Shown here: positions 11,502 to 23,200 of the stretch, in pieces | Layout: every line of letters begins with the position of its first letter | Numbering within the stretch: position 1 is the stretch's first letter | Source of the DNA: Blattamonas nauphoetae | Taxonomy: Eukaryota; Preaxostyla; Oxymonadida | Assembly (NCBI GenBank): GCA_033064195.1 | Contig: JARBJD010000599.1 | Location: 1-29,765, forward strand | Direction: 5' to 3' | Length of the DNA: 29,765 nt | The notes under the pieces: generated by a model | Told to the model about the DNA's origin: nothing | What the model saw: the letters and a program-made list of their open reading frames with translations, nothing else | The model's database searches: none | Program-made: the position numbers and the translations under genes

Positions 11502-14267
11502 ATGCCTCCCAAGCATAAATTGGAGACAAAGAACAACAAAACACAATCAACTCCTCGCACAAAAAGTCATCAATCTTCGACTTCGGACAATCACATCGTT
11601 AATTCAACGAATCCAGAATCCATCGACGTTCAAGGTAAATCCTCACTTGATTTACCTTCATTAACGTCAACACCTGACGCATTCACAATTGTTGCCAATG
11701 ATCGACAATATGTCCAAATTTCTAAGCGAATTCTGCAATACGAACTGCAAAGAAAGCGAATCAGTGTCACCGAAATGTTTGAGCAAACACACCTGGAGGA
11801 TGGCGAGACCTCTCTTTCCGCCTCCATCACGTCAGATTGGAGATTAGTCTTGCAGGATTCGATCTCGATAGATGATCTACGCCAAGGGTGTCTCTCGCTA
11901 TTCGATCAAGTCAACTCCGAACTGCAATTAACACCAAATGAAGTTTTACATGCCGTCCGTTTCCTGGAATACACAGGAATCTTCATCAAACATTGCACAA
12001 AACCCCAAAATGAGCTCCTTGAAACAGTCTTCCCTGAAGAGACTCAAAGCCAAACAAAACTGACGGTATCTCTCCTCAAACTCGTTTTTTATCCATCTGA
12101 CCGGCTCCAAACGGGTGCTCTCTCCTTCTTTGACGTTATATTTTCGTCTTCAACCAAAGAATTGAAAACGGCAATGGTTGTGACCGGTTTATTCCCTCAA
12201 CTCTTCGAAAAGCTAACCCCGCATGAAATCCCATTAAACAGAACGACACACAAATTCCACTGCCATCTCACATCGATTGTAGACACTTTACTCAGCATAT
12301 GCAAATCAGACTACGACTCCTTTTATCTCGGAGGTCAATCAATCCAGTCCAGCAACCCACAACTACCCTCCGAAGTCATCGAGCCCATTGTCCAATCGGG
12401 CTGCCGTTATTTGCGATATCTTCTGGCAGCTCCAGCTTGTCCCACTGATTTTCATTCTGGAATCTCTCTCCTGTCGAAGATGGGCATATTCAAAGAGCAC
12501 ATCATGCATGCTACTGAGCATTTCGGCCATCTGAACGTTGCCCAATTTTTTCATGAGCTGAGAACGAACATGACAAGAGATCTTGTTTCATCGTTGGATC
12601 TTACCACAACAGGTGAAGCACTCAAAACTCTTCTTTTTAACCCAATGATACGCAACACCGAATCCTTCTGGGTCAAGACACTTGAAGGCCTGATCGCTCG
12701 AATGAATGAAGGGAAGCAATGCTCAGATTTGGGCTTCCAAGGGTTTATGAGCTTCATGGATTGTCAACCGAAGTATCTCAGAATGGGGTATTGTACAGGA
12801 GAAACGTTCGTCATGGCAGTTCACGGCACAATTATTTCATCGTTGGATATACCCACAAAATCGCTAATTGCCCTCTTCATTCCCACAAAGCTACATCACA
12901 CCACTGCCATTCTCTCTCGACTCCATGAATTTATCAGTCATCTCAGCCACGTACCAACTCTTCAGCACATTTGGAGTGGATGGTTCACCAAATTCTTCGA
13001 AATAGTTGCTCCATTAGAGCTGCCCTTCACCGCTGAATTCAACGAACTCCACACACGACTCATCGACGTGATATTTAGTCGTGTCATCAGGATTCGATTT
13101 TATACGAAGTCGATGAAGGACGATCAATGTCGAGGCGAACTGGACGAGTTCTATCTCTCATTCCACGAACAGACGAAAGATTACCTGATTTATCTTTCAC
13201 TCCATCCATTCGCCTTGGAGCGATGCAACCAGAACGTCATCCTTGACTTTTTCACAGATTTTTTTGGATCTGACCTCGAAAACCGTCTGATGATACCATA
13301 TCAAGTTGAATTGAGGCAAGCGATGAACGCATCAGACCTTTCGTTGTCATGTTCACCCTTCATCCTCACATCTGATCTTGTGTGTCATCTCCCCGACGAA
13401 GAGATCATGAATGTTGTGGACAGAATTGTTGCTCTGCTCCAAAGCGACGCTCCCATCGACGACGACACCATCCTTCGGATTCACGCGTTCCACAAATACC
13501 AACTAAAATCTGTGTATCTTCCCCAATTGTTCAGAAATGCTGGGCGAACAACTGAACAATTCTTCCACGCATTCGAGACTCTCCTCTCTCTCCCCATTGA
13601 CAATTTCCAACTTTGTCCGATCAACAATCTCCTCACCCCGAAACCACCCACAATTCAACCTACATTCGACGAATGGAACGATGTCGATTTGGAAACAGTT
13701 GGTGTTGTGATGAGAACGATCAATGATGCCCCGCCACAGCTCAATAGGGAACTCTTCCTTTTTCTTGCAAAAACTCTCCATCAAATTCACTCCAGTGCGA
13801 CTCGACTGAATGAATCACAACTCGAACGACTGATCACACCGTCCATCAACATTATCGGAAAGTCCATCTTTGGACAAGAACAATTGGAGTATTATGAAAG
13901 AGATGAACAAGAGAATGTGTTCATCGAAATCAGCCAATTATGTGATCGACGTGTGATTGCTCAGTGTCTCGGCAAGATCGGTGTTTTCTCTCATATTGTC
14001 AGTGGATTGTTGGAGGACAGAACATACAGCACATATCGACGTTTCTTACATGCCTTGATCTATCATATCCAATCTTCGGGCAATGAAAGAGCAGAAATGA
14101 AGAAACTTCGAAGGGCAATTCATCTCTTTATGGAGGAAGGCTGGCAGGATGCTTTAGATGCCGTCATCATCTTGACCAAGGCGTGCGGTGGTCGCCGTCA
14201 TCGGATCACCCTCAACGACGAAATTATGCAATTCTTTGGGGTCAATTTCCGTGGTGGGACTCAATAG
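11502..14267 (+). CDS. 921-residue helical-repeat (armadillo-like?) protein, function unknown
   Basis: Single uninterrupted frame from ATG 11502 to TAG 14265-14267, with no intron needed, in contrast to the gene just upstream. The first about 60 residues are polar and Ser/Thr/Asn-rich, probably disordered. The rest is almost entirely predicted amphipathic helices with Leu-rich spacing (LLKLVFYPSDRLQTGALSFF, TSIVDTLLSI, LRYLLAAPACPTDF), consistent with ARM/HEAT-like solenoids. There is no catalytic motif, signal peptide or membrane helix. From memory the style matches a large hypothetical family in oxymonads, but I cannot name a characterised homologue. The solenoid shape suggests a scaffold or binding protein; that is inference. 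Gene density is high: about 200 bp separates it from the HECT gene and 165 bp from the next gene. Confidence 0.85.
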   Translation: MPPKHKLETKNNKTQSTPRTKSHQSSTSDNHIVNSTNPESIDVQGKSSLDLPSLTSTPDAFTIVANDRQYVQISKRILQYELQRKRISVTEMFEQTHLEDGETSLSASITSDWRLVLQDSISIDDLRQGCLSLFDQVNSELQLTPNEVLHAVRFLEYTGIFIKHCTKPQNELLETVFPEETQSQTKLTVSLLKLVFYPSDRLQTGALSFFDVIFSSSTKELKTAMVVTGLFPQLFEKLTPHEIPLNRTTHKFHCHLTSIVDTLLSICKSDYDSFYLGGQSIQSSNPQLPSEVIEPIVQSGCRYLRYLLAAPACPTDFHSGISLLSKMGIFKEHIMHATEHFGHLNVAQFFHELRTNMTRDLVSSLDLTTTGEALKTLLFNPMIRNTESFWVKTLEGLIARMNEGKQCSDLGFQGFMSFMDCQPKYLRMGYCTGETFVMAVHGTIISSLDIPTKSLIALFIPTKLHHTTAILSRLHEFISHLSHVPTLQHIWSGWFTKFFEIVAPLELPFTAEFNELHTRLIDVIFSRVIRIRFYTKSMKDDQCRGELDEFYLSFHEQTKDYLIYLSLHPFALERCNQNVILDFFTDFFGSDLENRLMIPYQVELRQAMNASDLSLSCSPFILTSDLVCHLPDEEIMNVVDRIVALLQSDAPIDDDTILRIHAFHKYQLKSVYLPQLFRNAGRTTEQFFHAFETLLSLPIDNFQLCPINNLLTPKPPTIQPTFDEWNDVDLETVGVVMRTINDAPPQLNRELFLFLAKTLHQIHSSATRLNESQLERLITPSINIIGKSIFGQEQLEYYERDEQENVFIEISQLCDRRVIAQCLGKIGVFSHIVSGLLEDRTYSTYRRFLHALIYHIQSSGNERAEMKKLRRAIHLFMEEGWQDALDAVIILTKACGGRRHRITLNDEIMQFFGVNFRGGTQ

Positions 14268-14431
14268 AAGGTCATTTATCGATATTGACCACTCAGTCAC
14301 TTTCATTGTCGTAACAAACGAAAGCATCGAACAGAGTCGGAGTTCCAAGTTCATGTCGTTTTTCTCATGATTCTCATTTCACAGCAGGAATCACATAAGT
14401 TGGCTTCGGTGAAGGTAAATGAACGGATGGA

Positions 14432-15555
14432 ATGAGAAAGCAAAAAAAGAAGCAACCACTCACAACACAAGAACTGGATGAAAATCCATTCGAAATGAAA
14501 GATGATATCATCGATACAGCCCATCCCTCATCAGTCGGAATTCTCAGAAACAACACAGCCGAATGCAAGCTTCCGAATGAAGAAAAATCGTCAAACCCAA
14601 CCTTCGCACCAAACTCGAAAGTAGAGCCAATTCGGCCGATGGTACGTGTGATGGAGTGCCAAGGTGAGTATGCCGCGCGGACAGTTGTGAAGACGGAGAC
14701 GCTGTACGATCGACTGCACCGAACGAAGCAGCCGAACTGGAACACAGACCGACTTCGGATGATCCAGCAGCTTGTGCGAGGATTGGCTGTGGCGCGACAG
14801 TCGAACACGACAGACCAGATTCTGACCGAATTGTCGCCGCACAAGATTGTTGTGAACGACGGCAATGAAGTGTTTCTGTTGATGACAGACACTGGCCCAA
14901 CGTATTCTAAATCGTACCAGCCTGATTTCGTTGCCTCTCAGAACGAGAATGGGCAGGTGGCACAGGAAAGAGAGATAGAACAGAAGGACAGCTCCGTCAA
15001 ACTGAAGCCAAAACAACACCTTCCCACCCACACACCACACTCAGCGGAGCCAGAGACAGAGCCAGCTTTGTTTGGACAGTCGTCGCACGAAGGGAACCAA
15101 CTTGCTCAGCTGCCTCAGAACGACGTTTTTTTCGATTGCCACAGTCAGCCGGGACTGACGAGGAGAGATCGACACTGACATCGTCGTCGATGATGATGAA
15201 GGCGAACGAGAACGTGCGCTGGACCCCGCCTGAAGTGACAGGTCGGAAGAGCGGGGTGGACAAGGAGAAGGCAGCGGTGTTCAGTCTGGGGCTGATTCTG
15301 TGGGAGATGGAGACGGGAGAAGTGCCGTTTGGGGAGTTGGACGCGATGAACGCGCATCGTCAGATTGGCGTGGGTGGAGAGATGCTGATGCGGAAGGTGT
15401 GTTCGGAGACAGCGTCGCTTGTTCGGCAGTGCATCTCGCTGGACCCAGTGACGCGGCCGACGCTGGAGCAGGTGGCGTCAACACTGGGCTTCTCGCTGAC
15501 GACGCAGACAACGAAGAAGGGACAGTCGCAACAGAACGAAGCGATTGGTGTGTGA
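14432..15555 (+). CDS. Orphan cytosolic pseudokinase tail of the surface-protein family
   Basis: Encodes only what is normally the intracellular end of the surface proteins: a basic juxtamembrane start (MRKQKKKQ), an acidic linker, then a kinase-like domain. ETLYDRLH, IQQLVRGLAVARQ and TELSPHKIVVNDG occupy the helix E and catalytic loop, with no HRD; there is no DFG. WTPPEV replaces APE, and VFSLGLILWEMETGEVPF and LDPVTRPTLEQV are subdomains IX and XI. It is very similar to the tail of gene B (FRELDAVNAQRQIG versus FGELDAMNAHRQIG). No signal peptide, ectodomain or membrane helix lies in the 165 bp upstream, so it is a 5'-truncated duplicate or a free cytosolic pseudokinase. The frame changes near 15125-15144: either a 20-bp intron there (gt...acag), or one base missing from the T7 run at 15126-15132. 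Both restore the same downstream frame. Confidence 0.72.
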
Positions 15556-17294
15556 AACACGTCACTCTTTACACTCCAATCGCCACTCGTTCACATTCAC
15601 CTCACTGGATCGTGTCGCATGTTCGACACATCTATCTTAACCACAGCACATCCACAACATGATGTGCTTCACCTCACCCACAACACTCTCGACTTGGTTG
15701 ACGTCACCGCCAGTCTCATCTCTCAGACACGACTCTTCCTTCGTCACCAACTTCGACCACCACACTGTCGAAAGAACATCTCATTCGCTAACACATTCTC
15801 TTGCTTCTACACCACACTTCAATCTTCTTTCTTTTGGGGAGCCAATACCAACGTTTTCATCACCCCCAAACACGACTCTTGATGACCAAGACCAAGTTGC
15901 TCTCTCATCATGGTTTATGAGTCATCAGAAAACGCCGCTTTTATCACATATTTCAGCAGCTTCTGTTTGCGCTTCTCTCGACCTCAGATGCTCTGAGACC
16001 GATTCACCTTTCACATCACTTCAATTTCCAACTTTTGTGCTGCATATTCACTTTTATAATCCTTTTCTTGATTCTCTCGATGATTTTTCTATTTTGCGAT
16101 TCATTTTTGATTTCGTGGCTCTCGACTGTTTTGTTCAAAGAGAGAGAATGACAACCAAGTTGGCGATGAATCCTTTCGATTCTCTCGAATCGGCATCGAA
16201 GAGTCAGCAGATGAGCGAGAGAGATCAGGAATGTGGAGGGGAGAGGGTGCGAGAGTCTCGGATATATCAGGGGAGTGTGGCGACCATCGAGCGAGACTGG
16301 CGAGAGAGAATCCCAACATACAACAAATCTCTCGTGTTTCTTTCCACAAAATGTCGAGTAAAACTTGTCGTGAAGTGGTTTTAAGAATAAATTAGGAAGA
16401 TCAAAATACCCTGTTTTCGTGACGACGACGAATCTAAAACTGGCTTTTCATCGTTATAAGGGAATGACAGCATCTGAACCGAAGGTGAGACGATAGGAAG
16501 AGAAAAGTAGTATCACTGTGACGAGGACAATGAGATTAAGTCTTGGAATCATTCTTGAAGGTTCTTGAACAAGACCCATTTTTCAAGCGATGGGACATCA
16601 CCAACGACAACCTCCCATATGGTCGGATAGATTCTTGAAGGTGTTTTTCGATGTCCAGAAAGTTTGTATTAGTCACCAACTATTCGAGAAAGCGATAAAA
16701 AAAGCCGAGGTGATTCATTTGTCGTAGTATTTGGACGAATAAAACTGTCATGTGAAATGATCCAAGCTTAAAAGGGGAAGTGCACGAAGAATGAAACATC
16801 CGTCCAACTGTTGCAGTCGATAGATCGAGAACAGACTGGAGGCAATCATTTCTTCTGAAGATGAAAGAAGGCTTCCACGGGAATGTCAAATCGAGAAAGA
16901 GTGAGGATGACAACGAAAAGAGAAGCGAGAATGAAGAATCCAAAAAATGAGTGTGTTGGAGAGTCGGCAGATCTCAAACGAGGGCAAGTGAGATCGATAC
17001 GAAGATCGGCAGAAACGAAGAGCAACGATGAAAGTGTCTCGGAGAGAAGAAAGAATTGTCATTTGTCGAGAGAGAGCGAATTGTCGTTCGACTGCGATTT
17101 GATCAAACGTCGTGAAACGTCAAGAACACACACTCGATCAGAGACGACACTGATGAAGAAAATGAATGATGTGAGATGAGAATGACATGAAGGTGAAGTG
17201 AAAGAAATCAAGGATATCTGAGGGGTGATTTGAGAAGGAGAGTCAGATACCAAATGAAAAGAACCATGCGAGAAGTCGCACAGAGATCAACTGC
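15556..17294. other. 1.7-kb intergenic stretch without a convincing gene
   Basis: Convergent 3' ends of the pseudokinase tail (plus) and gene B (minus) face this region. Several open frames cross it, but none shows a recognisable motif or agrees with conserved protein patterns. The first part is pyrimidine-rich on the plus strand; 16880-17180 is purine-rich. The only structured item I see is a copy of the dispersed repeat at about 16198-16312. Confidence 0.5.
16198..16312 (+). repeat. Dispersed non-coding repeat, copy 1
   Basis: Shares the block GAGTGTGGCGACCATCGAGC (from 16273) and the following GAGACTGGCGAGAGA with copies near 26107 and 25751, plus CAGCAGATGAGCGAGAG-like sequence shared with the copy at 25982. 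The open frames of the copies are not conserved between them, so I treat it as a repeat rather than a gene. Confidence 0.65.
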
Positions 17295-20200
17295 TCACTG
17301 CTCAATTTTGACGTGTGCTTCGACAACGTTTTTGGAGATGAGATCCCGTTTTCCAACTCCCAACACTTCCAGAAGCTCTTTCCCCACTTCATCCAGAGTT
17401 GGTCGGTCGTCTGGTTGGAATGAGAGGCAGTGGGTCAAAAGATCAACCAGTTTCGAATTCGTGATGGTCTCCATTCGAGGCAGAATCCCGGTCCCAATCT
17501 GTCGCTGCGCGTTCACAGCATCGAGTTCCCGAAACGGCACTTGACCAGTCTCAATCTCCCACAGCACAAGGCCAAGCCGAAAACCAACACTTTCTTCACA
17601 TCCACGTTTGCGACTTCATTCGCCGTTTCTGGTGCCGACCATCTCTTCGATTCTTCTGCGTCCTCCCGACCCTTCGACACAATCGATGTTGGATTCAGAA
17701 GTGCGTGTTGGTCTTCACCAGCCATCTGCAACGACGGCGACCTCAGTTGGAGCCAAGTTTGTTGATGTGAATCAATCAGAACCCATCGAGACGTCAGACA
17801 CGCAAACAGTTGCGATGTCGAGTTCATCCGAGCTGCATTCTGAAGACCACGCACAATCGACTCCATCATCGCTTTCTTGTTCACTTCTCGTTTCGTCGTG
17901 TGCAGTCTGTCGTACAGTGTCTCGAACTTTTGAGTGTTCTCGTCTCAGCAACTCCATCGCCTGTTCCAATCACTGTCACTCCCATCTCTGTCTCATCTGC
18001 ATTGTTTCCTCTGCTCATCGCTTGCCCTTCCTTCGTCGGCGGACCGAACGACTGGTCCATTCCTGTCACAAGCCCTCCAATCGGCTGTGTGGATCCCTCT
18101 CCAACAATCGTGCCCAATCCCTCCTCATCAAACTTCACCTCAAGTTGTTCCTCCATCTCAGACAGTGGTTGCTTTTTCCCATCCACTCCTTTCTTCTGAC
18201 GCCGACGAATGCAGACAATCACAATCACAATCAAGACGAGGAGCAGCACAGAAACAACAATCACCGTAGGAATCCACCATTTCATGCTGTCTTTCATCGC
18301 TTGAGCCAATCGATCAGAACTGCTCGGTTGGATCACAAACGAATCTTGTGTGCGAATAGCATTTCCGAAAGCAAGACGACCACGCCATTCCAGAGATTTC
18401 GAGAAAGTGGGCAACGACGATTTGGAGAGTGAGAGAACAATCTCTTTCTCCGAGAACGATGTGGTCGAGTTCATATTCAGTTCGAAGGAGTGTGGCTGTC
18501 CCTCTCTTCCATCTTTCGACTTCTCAAACACTTCCAATGTCAAGCCACAAGGGATCAGTGTCGTTCCAACGATTGTGATCGCGAATGTCTTCGTCTTAGC
18601 GGTGAACGAACTTGTGCAAGATTTCGGAATCAGTGAGGGAACAAAGAATGACGAACTGGTGATAGATTCCATTCCAGACAGAATGCATCTTTCATCCTCA
18701 ATCCAAGCTGAACGATCGTCCCCCGTTCCATCGCCTCCATTTAGACTCCCAATTTCGATGTGTCCCCCATCCGAGCAGTGAATGTTTCGACGAAGCGAAG
18801 GGAAAGACAACAGAGTCGGAGAATTATCGTGGAATGAACTGGTTTCCACCGTCAGAGATCCATTCTTCATGTTCACAGCTCCAAAGGAGAGGTTGGCAAG
18901 AACGGTGAAAACGATCGACGTGTCGCAGTTGTCCAGCTGAAGGATCCCACTTGTCCATGAACAGATCTCTTCAGACAACTCATCGTTTGACGAAGGTGAT
19001 GATTGTGGTCCAACGAATGATCCTTCTTTCAGTGTCAAGTTCGAGTTCAGTGCAGATAGGAGAACGAATGAAGGAGAGAGTAAGTCAACCACAATGTCAA
19101 CATCTCGAATCTCAAGTGTCGATGACGACACAACAATCATCCCCAGGGTTTATAGTTGTCTGACACTTTACACGAGAACGTGAGGTTAAAAGACCTCACC
19201 TCCCCATTTTGGAGGTGAGGTCTCCTGGTGTCCAAATTAGGACACTCAAATGTGAAAAAAGTGAGATCATCGACCACATCACGACTCTCCGACACCATTT
19301 CGCACCTTAAATTTCCTTCAATTTCACCGGACACAGTTGAATTTCTCTTTTTTTCGCAAAAAACACAGAAATTGTCACTTGATCCAGATGACATAAAAGT
19401 TGGTGGGTTGGATCAATTCTCAGTTTTTCCATCGAGTGATCCAACGAGACTTTCAATTTGATTTTAGATGTGAAATGAGCTTCTCGAATCCATTTAATGA
19501 AAAAAAAGAGGAAATTTCTCCTTGATAGAGCTTATTGAGATAATCGAAGCGAAAAACAGCACCTCATTTTTTTCCACTATCCATCTCATATTTAGAAATT
19601 TTGTTCAATCTATAATCAATTTTTCATGAAATGAGAATCCTCGTGAAAATTAAACCAAAAACATAAATTAGAATAGAGGTGAGGTCTTTTGAGGGTGAGT
19701 CAGGTGAGGACCCGATCCAAACCCTGATCATCCCACTTTCCACATGATCACAAGCAGATGAAGGAATTCGAAGTTTCGGGTCAACATTTCCAAAACTCGA
19801 AAAAAGTGCAACCATCTCATTCTCAACTCGAATCGGTGATCCAAGTGTCGCTGAGTCAACAATCCCAATCGTTGGTCGATGAACTCCAAGTTGAACAACA
19901 ATTGCCCAACCAACTTCCACAGACAAGCAAGGACGAGACGATTCTCCACAAAACCGACTCGTCTCTCCTCTTCGACCATCCACAAAAAGAGACAGTGAAT
20001 CTGGTTTCTTTGGTGTTATGAATGTCAGCGTGCCATTCAAGATGACGACCGAATCTGGGTTCATGGAGACAATTGATTGGATGGTGAAGGGAGTGTCGAA
20101 TGCGAGGCTGTCTGGCCTTCCAAGTGCCATTTCTTCAGACGCAGCCGTTGTGAAAGACTCAGCAGTCACAACAAACGAGAAGCCAGAAGTGAGTGTCACT

Positions 20201-23200
20201 ACGTAGCTCCCAATGAAGCCAGTTCCAGACAACTGGATGCGGAGGAAGGTGTTGATGGAGTTGGGAGTAATCGAGACAGTGTCAAATGCTGACAACAGAG
20301 GGACTTCGATAATAATGGGAGACGGAATTGAGACAGTCATCGTTGAACTCGATATCGAAGCAATCTCGTAGCGATGGCCATATTGCAGCACAGAGTCCCA
20401 GCTCGCAGAGTGTGTCGTCACTCCTTCTGTCGAAGCGCATGACGAGAAAGTGATCGACAATGGAATCAGATCTTTCGAAGCATCATCAACATCGAACACT
20501 GAAACTTCGAATGTGTCAGCAACAATTCGAGCAACTTTTACATCAATCGAAACAGAATCAAACAAAACACCTATCAGAGACACTCCTCCCAATCCGGTCA
20601 AAGTCGGTCCGAGAGGTGTTTTCATCGTCACTCCAGAACACAACAGATGATCAGCGGTTCCAGAAGACGAATCAATCAGTGATGCCAGCGTGTACGTCTT
20701 GTTGAACTCGAACGTGCTGGTCGTCGAAACCACAATCCAGTCCGATCTCCAATCTGACGATTCTGACAACGAAATCACAAATGTTCCAGCACATTCAGAG
20801 AATGACGCTGTGAAAGACCCTGACGCTGGCAAATCAGATCCAGACATCACAACACGGAACGAACTGTGTGTGCTTGTGTTCAATTCTGGAATCATCGAGC
20901 TCACGACTGGTGCGTGAGGAACAGTGATTGAGATTCCATCGTTCACGAAGAACGCACTCCCATCCAATCCACACAGCGTGTATGTCGACCCATATTTCAG
21001 AACAGTCGAGCTTTCCGAGAAGCCAACCAGAAATGCTGTCGTCCATTTCCCATCTGAATCAGAGACGATGGCAGAATCGGATATCCATTTCGAATTCCCT
21101 CGACAAACTCCAATCTTTCCCATTCCACTCTTCAATTCTCGCCCTGACAAAGAAACAATCATCTTCGCCTTCTCTCCATCCAAAACTCGCGACATATCTT
21201 CAATTCGGCTTGGTTCATTCTCAATTGTAATTGTGATGCATTCATGAAGATGCGGTGATGGCTCCCCTTTCGTCTTGAATCCACTCACTGAGTATGTCGT
21301 CCCATATTCCAGCTCCACTGATCCAGACACCGAATACAGAATCGCGGATCCTTCCCACTTTGATGTCGAGTCGAACGTCATTTCAATCGTTTTCTTCGAG
21401 TTTTCTGAATCACTCAGCTCAATCTCGTATCTCTTCGTTGTATAGGGGGTGCATTAATTACGTCCCCTCAGGTTTTTTCAATATCTGTTAAGTTAACCTT
21501 ACTGGATTTTTCGTGAATGTCTTAAACATTGGTAAGTCATGTTTCTGTTCAAATTTTCGATATTTTGTGTGATAGATCTCTCAATTCACTCATTTCTGAT
21601 GGTGATTGACGAATATTTTCAGCTATGAGAAACACTTCCAGAAATCATTTCATTATCAGAGTTCTTTTCAACTCTTTTATCGTGCAGTGTTCTAAAAATG
21701 TAAAATAAGAGCCTCATTCACATGTGTGGTGGAAAAATGAAAAGTCATTCGTTTTTCATTGGAAGGTATGAAAGTTGAGTTTTATCACCGATATCACTTA
21801 TGTCATCTTCTTCTAATCTTAGAAAGACGTAAAAATGTTCAAAATGAGACTTGAATCGAATCACTTTCAAGATCCACGAAGAAGTCAGTGAAAACTCTAA
21901 CCATGGTTGAAAATTCCATATGTTGAGGAAACGTGTATTTCTTCCCCTATTTCCAGAAACGAAAACTGATTTTGAGAAATGAAAATCGCAATACCTCTTT
22001 CGAGAGGATCGATTGATGAAGCGAACGAAAAGATGCATGGTTTCGTTGAAATCGACTGTCATTGACTTTAATCATCTTTGAAGCATGTTTTGAGAGTGTC
22101 TTTCGGAATGGAGATGTGGATAGACATATGGGAATCTGTGTTGTTGACGGTGGTGTGGATCCTCCACTTACCTTCCAATGGGAAGATATTTGTTTATTCT
22201 TCAACAATTTGTGTCTTTTTCATGTATTTGAATCCGTAGAATGGACATCCTCTTAAAATAATGTGATAGTTGATTGGGATTCGTGTGTCTGAAACAGGAA
22301 CTCTGCTGAAAATCGTAAATTAAGAAGTATCATTGTGAAATGTGTTCACTAATCTGAGCATCACAGATGTTTATGACTCATATCGGTATTGGTCATTGTC
22401 TTCATTCATCATATATCGAGAAAACCTGAGGGGACGTAATTAATGCACCCCCTATATCCAAAACTCGGCCTGTCATCTGAATCAACGCATTCTTCTTCGC
22501 TTCATCGTATCCACATTCCATCGACATCAGACGAGTTGGCTCGGCAATCGTCGCGAATGAAAGACCTTTCATACAAATCACTTTCACATCATCTTTCTTC
22601 ATCTCGACGATCTCATATCGAGTGTTGTATGACACGTTCACATTCGATGGTGTGTCAGTGTCGAACAGGATTCCTTCAAGTTGTCCTTGAGACGAACTGA
22701 ACAAAACATCAATCGTCACTGTCTCTGTTCCATTCACTGACAGTGTCACTTTGTGAGTTCCTTCCAGATCCACTCCTTCCAGGCTGATCCTGACTGTCTT
22801 CAGTGCTTCGTCATACATTGCTTCGTTAAGTGTTGTTAGACGAGGCGGGTTGGGGATGACGAGGTTGAGATGTGAAGGTACGTTAATGACTTGGTGAGTG
22901 AGTGTTTGTGATTGAGCACTGACGATTCTGTATGTCTCTCCATATCCCAATTTTGGTGAATTCTCGTCAGAGGGACAGTCAACACTTCGGAGGTTGTCTG
23001 TTTTTGTCCAAATTCAAGGTCGAGGACGGTGTTGTCGGAGAGAGTCACAGACAGGATGCCAGACGGGACGTTTCGACCAGAAATGGTGAAAAGGGCATTC
23101 TCCTCGCTTTCGTCAAGAACACATTTGGCTGAGAGAATGAAACTTCCGACAAATGACGATGTGTTCACTTTATAAGCGAAGAGAGGAGTTTGGACAAGGC

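Noticed and set aside
11-14267. Reassigned stop codons (TAG/TAA read as glutamine, as in some oxymonads)
   Set aside because: Reading through the TAG at 14265 or the TAA at 7587 gives no protein-like extension, and no in-frame TAA/TAG interrupts conserved regions.
15659-16384. 241-codon plus-strand frame
   Set aside because: No motif, odd composition, and its last part lies in the dispersed repeat whose other copies do not keep the frame.
19144-22454. The two small transposons acting as introns (introner-like elements)
   Set aside because: I looked for GT-AG pairs near their ends on the gene strand; the pairs I tried either break the frame or leave a stop, so splicing would not restore gene B.
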